DNA from: Kitasatospora kifunensis
GTDB lineage: Bacteria > Actinomycetota > Actinomycetes > Streptomycetales > Streptomycetaceae
Reading direction: 5' to 3'
Length of the DNA stretch: 64,000 nt
Assembly (NCBI RefSeq): GCF_014203855.1
Contig: NZ_JACHJV010000003.1
Location: 248,001-312,000 of the forward strand
Part shown: piece by piece, positions 1-8,090 of the stretch
Position numbering within the stretch: position 1 is the stretch's first letter
How the letters are laid out: the number at the start of each line of letters is the position of its first letter
Position numbers and translations under genes: made by a program
The notes under the pieces: generated by a model
Seen by the model: the letters and a program-made list of their open reading frames with translations, nothing else
Databases searched by the model: none
Told to the model about the DNA's origin: nothing

Positions 1-1830
1 GTCTACCGTGACGAGCACCACGTGGTGTTCCTGGACCGGTACCCGACCCTGCTCGGCAAACTGCTGGTCGCTCCGGTCCTGCACCGGGAGGACGTGATCG
101 GCGACTTCACCGAGGAGGAGACCGCCGAGCTCTGGCAGACCGTCCACCGCGCCGGGGCGGCGCTCAAGCACATCGTGCCGACCGAGCGGATCTACGTGCT
201 GAGCCTCGGCTCCAAGAGCGGCAACAGCCACGTCCACATTCACGTGGCCGCGCTCCCGCCCGGCGTGCCGTACGAGGAACAGCAGACGGCCTCCCTGCTG
301 TGGGAGAGCGCCGGGCTGCTCGAGGTATCGGCCGAGGAGACCGCCCGGATCGCCGGGCAGTTGCGGGCCTCGCTCTCGTCAGGAGAAGAGCAGCATGCAG
401 GGATCCGCGACGAGGAGCCCGTCCCAGCGTCCACGGAGCAGTCCTCGTCGGCGCCGCCCCGCCACCAGGAACCCGTCGACGTCCACCTGATTCTGCGCCG
501 GGACGGCGCCGCGGGCCCGGAGGTGCTGCTGTCCCGCCGCGCCGGACAGGTCTACGCCTCAGGCCTGCTGCACCTTCCCAGCGGTCACCTCGACGGATCC
601 CACGAAGACGTAGTGGAGGCGCTGATCCGCGAGGCGAAGGAGGAGACCGGCGTCGACATCGACCCGGCCGATGTCCGTGCCGCCGTCACCGTGCACCACC
701 GAAGCCCGGCCGGCGGCTCCAGGATTGGGATCTTCTTCGAGGTCCGGCGCTGGCACGGCGCGCCCCGCATCATGGAGCCGGCCGTGTGCGACGCGATGGG
801 CTGGTACCCGCTCGACGACCTGCCGTCCCCGATGGTGGCCTACTGCCGAGCCGGGCTGGACGCCTACCGGACCGGTCGGCAGTTCGCCGTCCACTTCCGG
901 CGGCCTGGCGACCCGATCGCCTTCGACCCCACGGCGGACTGCCTTCGCTCGCTGCTCTCCGCCGAGCCGGCCGCAGACGCGCCCCACCGGGAGGTACGGG
1001 AGTTCACCGAGAAGGCAGTTGGGCGCGTCAGTACCTGGACGGACACCTCCTGGGCCCGGGAGGGGAGCCGCGTGTGGCTCGCACGTGGTGCCGAGGGCGG
1101 CGAGTGGTTCGTGAAGGTCCATCAGAGCGATCGTTTCCACGGCCGGGAGGTCGAGGCCTACCGGACCTGGGTGCCGGCCTTGGGCCCGGCCGCGCCCCGC
1201 CTGGTGGCCGCCGACGCGCGGCTGCGAGCCGTCGTCATCACCGCGATGCCCGGCCGCTCCCTGCACGGTGCCCTCCACCCGCCCGAGGAGCAGCGGCGGA
1301 TCTTCCACCGCATCGGGGTGCTCGCGGCCGCGATCCACCGCAGCGCTCCCCCGCGCCCGGGTGACGGGGCGCCGGCAGCGCTCGGGAAGCTGGAGCGGCA
1401 CCTGGCGGGCGCCCGCAATCACCTCGCGCCCGGCGACGAGGACTACATCCGCGCCATGGCCAAGAGGGCCGAGCAGCTCCCCGCCCTCGACCTGGTGCCC
1501 ACGCACGGCGACTTCCAGCTCCGGAACCTCCGGTGGGACGAGGCAACTGGCAGCCTTTGCGTGATCGACTTCGAGCGCGCCGAACCGGGCCCCGCCGTAC
1601 GGGACTTTGTGCGGCTGTCCGACGCCTGGACCGGCCGACCGGACCTCTACGAGGCCGTGATGGCCGGCTACGGCAGGCAGCTCTCGGTGGCCGAAGAGGA
1701 ACACCTCACCGTCCACCAGGTCCTCGACGCCGTCTCCGGCATCCAGTACGGAGCTGCCAACGGGGACCCCGAGCTCGTCGAACGCGGGCGCCGCACCCTG
1801 GCCAAGCTACGCGCCACCAATCGCCCGTGA
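1..1830 (+). CDS. HIT-NUDIX-aminoglycoside phosphotransferase-like fusion (5' partial)
   Basis: The reading frame is open from the first base, so the true start lies upstream. Three domains follow in order. The first is a histidine-triad domain (HVHIHVAALPPG near residues 77-88), a nucleotide hydrolase/transferase fold. The second is a NUDIX domain whose box (REAKEETGV near 210) has one extra residue between the Gly and the first Glu. The third is a phosphotransferase-like domain with the catalytic loop HGDFQLRN (about 502-509) and the metal-binding IDFE. Each fold is well known; the three-way fusion is unusual. The next gene starts 36 bp downstream on the same strand, so the two are probably cotranscribed. 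The substrate is unknown; a nucleotide-linked metabolite or antibiotic is a reasonable inference. Confidence 0.85.
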   Translation, partial: VYRDEHHVVFLDRYPTLLGKLLVAPVLHREDVIGDFTEEETAELWQTVHRAGAALKHIVPTERIYVLSLGSKSGNSHVHIHVAALPPGVPYEEQQTASLLWESAGLLEVSAEETARIAGQLRASLSSGEEQHAGIRDEEPVPASTEQSSSAPPRHQEPVDVHLILRRDGAAGPEVLLSRRAGQVYASGLLHLPSGHLDGSHEDVVEALIREAKEETGVDIDPADVRAAVTVHHRSPAGGSRIGIFFEVRRWHGAPRIMEPAVCDAMGWYPLDDLPSPMVAYCRAGLDAYRTGRQFAVHFRRPGDPIAFDPTADCLRSLLSAEPAADAPHREVREFTEKAVGRVSTWTDTSWAREGSRVWLARGAEGGEWFVKVHQSDRFHGREVEAYRTWVPALGPAAPRLVAADARLRAVVITAMPGRSLHGALHPPEEQRRIFHRIGVLAAAIHRSAPPRPGDGAPAALGKLERHLAGARNHLAPGDEDYIRAMAKRAEQLPALDLVPTHGDFQLRNLRWDEATGSLCVIDFERAEPGPAVRDFVRLSDAWTGRPDLYEAVMAGYGRQLSVAEEEHLTVHQVLDAVSGIQYGAANGDPELVERGRRTLAKLRATNRP

Positions 1831-1866
1831 CCACCCATAATCCCCAACCGACCAGAGGAGCAGCAC

Positions 1867-4209
1867 GTGGCGTATGTCCTTGAGGATTGGGAGCAGCACT
1901 ACGCCGACGGCCGGGGGTTTCGGCCGCTTGGCGACTGCGAGCGGGCACTCCTCGCCGAGCACACCCCCGCGCCCGAGGGCGGCGGGCGAGCGCTCGACGT
2001 CGGTTGCGGCACCGGGGAGTTGGCCGCGCATCTGGTGGGCCTCGGCTACACGGTGGACGCCGTGGACTTCGCCGCCAGCGCGGTCGAGCGGGCCCAGGCC
2101 GAGCACGGCCACATCGAAGGGGTGCGGTGGCTGCGACTGGACATCGAGCGCGACGACCCGGAACAGCTGAGCGAAGACGGCTACGACCTCATCACGCTGC
2201 GCCTGATGTACCCGTTCCTCGGTGACCGCACCCGGGTGCTGCACGCCCTTGGGGAGCGGCTGCGGCCCGGCGGCACGCTCGCGGTGATCACGCCTGTGGT
2301 CGAGCACACCCCGGCCGACAAGCGGGACATCGCCCTCGATGAGGACGAGATCAGCCTGCTCTCCGCAGGGTGGGAGGAGGCGCAGCGGTTGGCGGCGGAC
2401 GACCTCGCGGTCCTCGTCCTGCGCGGCCCTTGCCACACCGACACCAAGGCCGTCGAGAAGCGCCCGCCCACCGGCCACGCGCTCACCGGAGCCGTGGCGG
2501 TTGTCACCGACGATTCCGGCCGGGTCCTGCTGGGCCGCTCCCGCCGGGGCATGTGGGAACTTCCCGCCGGAAAGACCAGCGGCTCGGAGGGCTTCGAGGA
2601 AGCGGCGGTGCGCGAGCTTGCCGAGGAGACCGGCCTGACCGCCACCACCGCCGACGCCACCGTGGTGACCATGCTCACCGACGACTCCCACGGCGTTCCG
2701 AGGCTCACGGCCGTCATCCGCATCAGCGCCTGGACCGGGAGCCTGGCGAACCCGGAGGAGCAGCTCTTCGACCGGTGGGAGTGGCACAACCTCCACGCCC
2801 TGGCCTGTCTCGGCGATGTCTTCGCCCCGGCCGCGCAGGCCCTGAACGCGATCTGGCCCGGAGTCATCCCCGACCTGCCGACGATCCACTCCTACCCGAC
2901 CGCCGCCGGCCAGTTGCCCGTGCCCGGGGAGCCCGCCGAGGCCGTCCGGCTGCGCGAACAGATGGCCGACGCTGTCATCGCGGCCGGCTGGGCGCCCTCC
3001 GCAGCCGTCCAGGACGCGCTGCGCACGGTGCCCCGCCACCGGTTCGCGCCGGAGAAGGACCTGGTGACCGCCTACGACGACGACTTGGCCGTCGTCACCC
3101 GCTGGGACGACAGCGGGCGGGCTACCAGCTCGGTGTCCGCGGCGTGGCTGCAGGCCGACATGATCGAGAAGCTCCGTCTGGAGCCCGGCGCGGCCGTGCT
3201 CGAGGTCGGAGCCGGCGGCTACAACGCGGAGCTGATCGCGCACGTCGTCGGCGAGGAAGGCCACGTGGTCACCGTCGACATCGACCCGTACGTCGTGCAC
3301 CGCACCCGGCGGTTCACCGCGGAGGCAGGCAGCGGTCGCGTCCTGGCCCTGCAGGGCGACGGAGCGCTCGGCGCGCCCGCGCGGCACGTGCCGCGCGGCG
3401 GGTTCGACGGATGCGTGATCACCCACAACGTCTGGGACATCGCCCCCACGTGGAGGCAGCAACTCCGCGAGAGCGCAACGCTGGTGGTCCCGCTGGAGGT
3501 TCACGGCTACACCCGGGCGATCGCGTTCGAGCGCCGCGGTGACGTGCTGCACTCGACGGGCTGGACGTACTGCGGGTTCGTCCGCGACCTGGGCCAGAAC
3601 GGCCGCACCACCCTGTTCGTCGACCTGGCCGGCGGTGAGCTGCGGCTGCGCTTCGAGGACGGCCCGGCCGGTGATACCGCAGGGCTCGAGGAGGCACTGC
3701 GCGGCCCGCGGCACGAGGCGCGCACCGGCGTGGCCATTGCCGGTGGGGAGTCCTTCGAGACGCTGCAGCTCTACCTGGCCACCACGGTGCCCGGCTTCTG
3801 CCGCCTCGCCGGGGACCGGGACAAGGACACCGGGATCACCGCCTTCGCCCGCAGCGACAACGCGCCGGCCCTGCTCGGCCCCGGTTGCCTGGCCTACCTC
3901 ACCTATGTCTGGGTGCGGGACGGCGGGACCCCGGCCGAGCGCCGGGCGGAGTTCGTCGTCCACGCCTTCGGCGAGCACGGCCCGGCCCTCGCCGAACAGC
4001 TCGCCGCCGCGGTCCGTCGCTGGGACCAGCACGTGCGCGGCCACGGCTACCCGCAGCTGACCGTCCACCCCGCCACAACCTCGGACGGCGACCTCCCGGC
4101 CGGCCACGTCCTGGACAAGCAGTTCAGCCGCCTGGTGTTTGCCTGGGACGGACCTGACGTCCCCCTCCGCCCCGCGGCCGGCGAACTTCTCGCGCGGAAC
4201 GCCGGATGA
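1867..4209 (+). CDS. methyltransferase-NUDIX-FxLD-type methyltransferase fusion
   Basis: The GTG start is preceded by GAGGAG at 1855-1860. Residues 1-160 form a class I SAM methyltransferase (LDVGCGTG at 43-50). Residues 200-330 form a NUDIX domain with a canonical box (G-x5-E-x7-RELAEETGL, 235-257). From about 350 to the end lies a protein-L-isoaspartate-methyltransferase-like domain (LEVGAGGYNAE near 444) that resembles the 'methyltransferase, FxLD system' family linked to FxLD lanthipeptides. No FxLD precursor is visible next to it. The gene follows the HIT-NUDIX-phosphotransferase gene closely, suggesting one pathway. All motifs are intact. The role in RiPP maturation is inferred only from the C-terminal family resemblance. 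Confidence 0.85.
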   Translation: MAYVLEDWEQHYADGRGFRPLGDCERALLAEHTPAPEGGGRALDVGCGTGELAAHLVGLGYTVDAVDFAASAVERAQAEHGHIEGVRWLRLDIERDDPEQLSEDGYDLITLRLMYPFLGDRTRVLHALGERLRPGGTLAVITPVVEHTPADKRDIALDEDEISLLSAGWEEAQRLAADDLAVLVLRGPCHTDTKAVEKRPPTGHALTGAVAVVTDDSGRVLLGRSRRGMWELPAGKTSGSEGFEEAAVRELAEETGLTATTADATVVTMLTDDSHGVPRLTAVIRISAWTGSLANPEEQLFDRWEWHNLHALACLGDVFAPAAQALNAIWPGVIPDLPTIHSYPTAAGQLPVPGEPAEAVRLREQMADAVIAAGWAPSAAVQDALRTVPRHRFAPEKDLVTAYDDDLAVVTRWDDSGRATSSVSAAWLQADMIEKLRLEPGAAVLEVGAGGYNAELIAHVVGEEGHVVTVDIDPYVVHRTRRFTAEAGSGRVLALQGDGALGAPARHVPRGGFDGCVITHNVWDIAPTWRQQLRESATLVVPLEVHGYTRAIAFERRGDVLHSTGWTYCGFVRDLGQNGRTTLFVDLAGGELRLRFEDGPAGDTAGLEEALRGPRHEARTGVAIAGGESFETLQLYLATTVPGFCRLAGDRDKDTGITAFARSDNAPALLGPGCLAYLTYVWVRDGGTPAERRAEFVVHAFGEHGPALAEQLAAAVRRWDQHVRGHGYPQLTVHPATTSDGDLPAGHVLDKQFSRLVFAWDGPDVPLRPAAGELLARNAG

Positions 4210-4611
4210 CCGGCCGCCAGAGACCCGCGCTGTCGCTCGCCGGCACGAACCCCGCAGGAGAGGAGAACCGGGTGCCGCACCCGATCGTCGACGTCGTGCT
4301 GCTGACCCTGAACGACCGCCCCGAGGAGGAGTCCTCGCCAGGCTCGTCGCCGCAGCCGAGCAGCTCCAGGCTCGGACGGCGGACGCGGACCGAGGGCCGG
4401 TGCGAGCCCGGCCGGCGCGAAGCCACTCGTCTCGGTGAACTCGGCGAAGTTGGCCACTGCAGATCAGCTGGGGGGACACCGTCCCGGGCACCCCGAGCGT
4501 CGAGTACCTCATCCCCGACTGCCAGGGCGGCATGCCGAAGCTGGTCATGCCCGGCTACGGCCCCCTGTACGAGGTCGACTCCCAGCCAGAAACCCGCAGT
4601 GCACCATCGCG
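4210..4611. other. degenerate stretch with peptide relics, no intact gene
   Basis: On the + strand a GTG at 4271 opens a frame beginning PHPIVDVVLLTLNDR, but codon bias is soon lost. A second frame around 4463-4580 reads WGDTVPGTPSVEYLIPDCQG without an upstream start. These look like pieces of one or more decayed genes; I cannot assign a family. Confidence 0.35.
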
Positions 4612-5751
4612 TCACCCGGAGCTGTCGGCACCTCCGCGCCTCCGCCGACGGGGCCCGGGCGGGGTGTCGTCCGGCTCGGTGCGCTGCTCGGGCGCTCGCG
4701 GCACATCGGCCGACCCGGCGCCACCAGGGGCCCTGCCAATCGGGATTCGGGGCAACGCCCGTGGATGGTACTCGCGCAGGTAGGCGATCATCCGCTCGCG
4801 GACCTGGCAGCGCAGTTCGAAAGCCTCGCCGCCGTCCCGGGCGGTCATCAGCGCCCGCACGACGATGGTGGTCGGCGTGGTGTCCACCACCTGGAACGCC
4901 TTGCCGCGCCCGTCCCACAACTTGTGACCGGCCAGGAACTTCTCGAACTCGTCGCGTAGTTCCTCCACCGGTGCGCTGTGGTCCAGGTGCAGCAGGGCGG
5001 TTCCGGTGATGCCGGGATCACGCCGGGACCAGTTCTCGAACGGCCGGCTGGTGAAGTACGAGACCGGCATGACGATCCGCCGCTGGTCCCAGGTGGCGAT
5101 CACCACGTAGGTCAGCGTGATCTCCTCAACGGTCCCCCACTCCCCCGCGACCACCACCACGTCACCGATCTGGGCCATGTCGCCGTAGGTCAGTTGCAGG
5201 CCGGCCAACAGGTTGGCCAGCGTGCTCTGCGCGGCAACCCCGGCCACCACCCCCGCCAGCCCCGCCGAGGCCAGCAGGCTGGTGCCGAGTGCGCGGACCT
5301 CCGGATAGGTCATCAACATCGCGCCGAGCGCGACCAGCGCGATCGCCGCCTGGCAGATGCGCCGCAGCAGCCCCGCCTGAGTTCGGGCCCGCCGGGCCCG
5401 GACCGGATCGCGCCGCCGCACGGTCACCCGCAGGCCCGCCTCGACCACCAGCGCCGCCAGCCGCCCGGCCAGCCACGCGCCGCTGGCGATGGTCGTCAGC
5501 ACCAGTAGGTGGTGCACACCACCGCGGGCCGCGGAAGTCAGCCCGACGGACGGCTCGACCGCCAGGGTCAGTGCCGAGGCGGAAGCGGCGAGCAGCGGCG
5601 CGCGGCACTGCCGGACGAGCGAGAACGCCGTGCCCTCCCCTGACAGCGGCAACCGCCGGATCGTCATCTTCACCAGCAGGTCCGCACCCCAGGCCACCGC
5701 GACCATCAGGGCGGCAACGGCGACCATTCTCAGACAGCCCCACCGGTCCAC
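4612..5751 (-). CDS. MscS-family mechanosensitive ion channel
   Basis: Predicted membrane protein of 379 residues. The GTG start at 5751 is chosen because GGAAGGAG lies 7 nt upstream; frames further upstream have no such site. The N-terminal half has several hydrophobic helices. The pore-lining helix carries the Gly/Ala-rich pattern of MscS (SLLASAGLAGVVAGVAAQ then STLANLLAGLQL). It is followed by the beta domain with the typical GDVVVV...GTVEEI pattern and a C-terminal alpha/beta domain. MscS channels release osmolytes on hypo-osmotic shock; this is known of the family, not shown here. The C-terminal tail is Pro/Arg-rich and divergent. It stands alone and converges with the genes before it. 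Confidence 0.9.
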   Translation of the reverse strand: MDRWGCLRMVAVAALMVAVAWGADLLVKMTIRRLPLSGEGTAFSLVRQCRAPLLAASASALTLAVEPSVGLTSAARGGVHHLLVLTTIASGAWLAGRLAALVVEAGLRVTVRRRDPVRARRARTQAGLLRRICQAAIALVALGAMLMTYPEVRALGTSLLASAGLAGVVAGVAAQSTLANLLAGLQLTYGDMAQIGDVVVVAGEWGTVEEITLTYVVIATWDQRRIVMPVSYFTSRPFENWSRRDPGITGTALLHLDHSAPVEELRDEFEKFLAGHKLWDGRGKAFQVVDTTPTTIVVRALMTARDGGEAFELRCQVRERMIAYLREYHPRALPRIPIGRAPGGAGSADVPRAPEQRTEPDDTPPGPRRRRRGGADSSG

Positions 5752-5841
5752 TCCGCGCTCCTTCCAAGGCCATCCGGCTCGCCCGGTCGGGCACCACGCC
5801 GTCCGTCCCGTTTCGGCTGCCCCGGTTTGCGGCGGCCACAC

Positions 5842-6141
5842 CCGGGATCAGCGGCGCGAGTGCGGATCCAGCACATGGCGGGCGGGCTTCGAGGTGTGAG
5901 GGCGGAAGCCCCGGTACGGCGATGCAGCGCCAATCCGTCGCGAACTGGCGCCGAAGCCGTGGCGGAACTCCGCAGTGCTCGTGCGCGCCGGGGTGCCGCT
6001 CAGCGAGATCCGGGCGGCCCGCGACCGGCTCCTCCTGCGCACCGACGGGGCACCGAGGGGGCACCGAGGGGGCACCGAGGGACGCTCAGCCGCCGGCGGA
6101 GCTGTTCAGGGAGAGCTCCCTCCGGCCGGCGCCCGTGCAGG
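5842..6141. other. non-coding or decayed stretch upstream of the SRPBCC relic
   Basis: No reading frame here has convincing coding character. A + strand stretch near 5975 (LVRAGVPLSEIRAARDRLLL) faintly resembles a MerR-like helix but has no recognisable start or continuation. Confidence 0.3.
6047..6079. repeat. three tandem copies of an 11-bp unit
   Basis: The unit GGGGCACCGAG occurs three times head to tail without mismatch. It lies in decayed sequence and is probably a slippage product. Confidence 0.8.
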
Positions 6142-6377
6142 ACTCGGGAACTGCGGGTGGCCTGGACCTCGGATGTCGGTGACTCACGCGAACCGGCGTG
6201 GTGACGTTCCATCGCATCGACAAGTCGACCACCCGGCTGATGCTGCAACTGGACATCGAGCCGCACGGTTTACGCGAACGCCTCGCCGATGCGCTCGGCT
6301 TCGTCGAGCGGCGGGTGATCGACGATCTGCGCGACTTCAAGAAGCACGTGGAAGCGCAGGACGCACCGGTGGCTTGA
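6142..6377 (+). pseudogene. SRPBCC (cyclase/dehydrase) family C-terminal remnant
   Basis: A first frame reads RELRVAWTSDVG and then shifts; the next frame continues GVVTFHRIDKSTTRLMLQLD and ends at a TGA at 6375-6377 after about 60 residues. The pattern (…AW.S…GVVTFHR…T.LMLQL) matches the C-terminal half of START/SRPBCC polyketide-cyclase-like proteins. The N-terminal half is missing and the frames do not join, so this is a relic. Confidence 0.6.
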
Positions 6378-6704
6378 CCGCGCCGCCGCTTACGCCGGAC
6401 ACGGCGCTACCGCCGATGGGGAAGCTGCCTTCGTAGCGATGCCGGATCCACGGCCAGAGCCGACCGGCCCCGGCGGTGAACGCTGCTGGCCCGCCGCCGA
6501 CGGAGGCCCGGCGAGTCCAGATCCTGCTGAGCCGGAGCCGTGCGCCCACCCGATCCGGATGCCGACCTGCCGCCGGGGAGTGACGCTCGCGCCCGTGGCC
6601 GCGTTCACCGATCGGCGTGCCTTGACGGGCGCGCGAACGCGTCGGGACCTACGTTCGGGGTAGAGGCCGCGGTGCCACCCGCGAGCTTGAGGAGGAGCGG
6701 CGGC

Positions 6705-7922
6705 TTGGGCAACGCGGACGGTCAGCGCCACCGCCAGGGCAATCGCCGACGTCTTGGCCTGCCCGGGAAGGCCCCCGGGTTCGGGGCGCGCACGCCACAG
6801 CGGGTGACATCGCGCCCGCGTGGGTCCGCCCGGCCCGGACCGTCCTCACCTTGGCGGTTCCGGTCGCCGACCGCGGTGCCCCGCGGCCTGGTCGTGGCGG
6901 CCGGCTACGCCTGGCGCGTGCTGCTGTTGGGGTTGCTCGGCTACGCCGTCTTCCTCGTCCTGCAGAAGGTCCAGTTCCTGGCGGCGGCGCTCTTCGTCGC
7001 GCTGATTCTCACCTCCGTCCTGCGCCCCATTGCCAATCTGCTGGCACGACGGCTGCCGCGGGGGTTGGCGGTGCTGCTCGCTGTGGTAGCCGCCACCGTC
7101 GTGCTGGCGGGTCTGTTCGCCCTGGCAGCGGCACTGGCGGCGAGCAACGCGAGCCAGCTGGAGGCCGAGTTCCGCGGCGGCCTGAACCGCATCGAACGCT
7201 GGGCCCAGGGCCCGCCGCTGCACCTGTCGCCGCACACAGCCTCCGAACTGCCCTCCAGGCTCGGCAAGTACCTCGCGGCCCACCAGTCGGCGCTGATCAG
7301 CACCGCGGTGAGCAACGCGGGCCGCGTCTTCGAAGTGGCCACCGGCGCGGCACTTGCCCTGTTCTGCGCGATCTTCTTCATCCATTCCGGGGACCGGATG
7401 TGGGACTGGTTCGTGGCGCAGCTGCCCGCCCGAGTCCGGTCGCGTGCCGAGCGGACGGGCGCGGTCGCGTGGTGGACCTTCTCCGGCTACACCCGGGGCA
7501 GCGTGATCGTGTCCGCGAGCAACGCCCTGCTGGTCGCGATCGCGCTGCTCGTGCTGCGGGTGCCGCTGGTGCTGCCGTTGACCCTGGTGGAGTTCTTCGC
7601 CAGTTTCGTCCCGCTGATCGGCTCACCCGTGGCGCTCGCGGTAGCGGCCACGGTGGCGCTGGCGACGCGGGGACCGTTGATCGCCCTGCTGGTGCTGGTG
7701 CTGATCGTGGTGATCGGTCAGCTCGAAGGGCACGTCCTTCATCCGCTGGTCATGAGCCGGGCGGTGCGGATCCACCCCGTTGCCATCGCGCTCTCGGTGG
7801 CCGGCGGCGCTCTGGTGGCCGGCGTGGTCGGGGCAGTGGTGGCGGTGCCGGTCGTCTCCGTGGCCTGGGCGGTGTACGCCGAACTGCGCGGGCGCCCGCC
7901 CCGACCCGACCGGGGAGGATGA
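6705..7922 (+). CDS. AI-2E/YhhT-family membrane permease
   Basis: A 405-residue integral membrane protein. A TTG start at 6705 is preferred because GGAGGAG lies at 6691-6697; the first 60 residues are basic and Pro-rich, and a GTG nearer the first membrane helix is the alternative. Hydrophobic helices occur as an N-terminal pair, a central soluble segment and a C-terminal set containing the hallmark GQLEGHVLHPLVM, as in the AI-2E transporter (DUF20) family. These proteins export small molecules or act as Na+/H+ antiporters; substrate here is unknown. A TnpB element has inserted about 25 bp after its stop codon. Confidence 0.88.
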   Translation: MGNADGQRHRQGNRRRLGLPGKAPGFGARTPQRVTSRPRGSARPGPSSPWRFRSPTAVPRGLVVAAGYAWRVLLLGLLGYAVFLVLQKVQFLAAALFVALILTSVLRPIANLLARRLPRGLAVLLAVVAATVVLAGLFALAAALAASNASQLEAEFRGGLNRIERWAQGPPLHLSPHTASELPSRLGKYLAAHQSALISTAVSNAGRVFEVATGAALALFCAIFFIHSGDRMWDWFVAQLPARVRSRAERTGAVAWWTFSGYTRGSVIVSASNALLVAIALLVLRVPLVLPLTLVEFFASFVPLIGSPVALAVAATVALATRGPLIALLVLVLIVVIGQLEGHVLHPLVMSRAVRIHPVAIALSVAGGALVAGVVGAVVAVPVVSVAWAVYAELRGRPPRPDRGG

Positions 7923-7930
7923 GCTCGCCC

Positions 7931-8090
7931 CAGAAGAGGCGCCCGCTTGACATCCTCCCCGCGCTAAAGCGCGGGGACTCCGGCCGCGCCGTCGGCACGG
8001 GGCTTGCGCCCTGCATCGGCGGCGTTCCGGTGGGTTCCCCGTTCAACGGGCCGTGCCCGGTGTGGGATTGCCACGCCGGGTCTGACCGGC
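7931..8090 (-). ncRNA. predicted TnpB guide RNA (omega/reRNA) with its guide
   Basis: Inferred from TnpB biology: the scaffold comes from the 3' part of tnpB plus the right-end hairpin, and the guide is the flanking sequence just outside the element. Here the guide would start at 7946 on the minus strand (GCGGGCGCCTCTTCTG, about 16 nt), pointing to the 3' flank of the AI-2E permease gene. The 5' boundary is a guess. Confidence 0.45.

Noticed and set aside
4271..4400. Possible FxLD lanthipeptide precursor after the methyltransferase fusion
   Set aside because: No FxLD motif or Ser/Thr/Cys-rich core follows; the frame loses coding character within about 25 codons.
1807..4548. Very long open frame on the minus strand opposite the methyltransferase-NUDIX fusion
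   Set aside because: It is antisense to a gene with clear domains; in DNA this rich in GC, stop codons are rare in the complementary frame. Its translation is Gly/Arg/Asp-rich with no motif.
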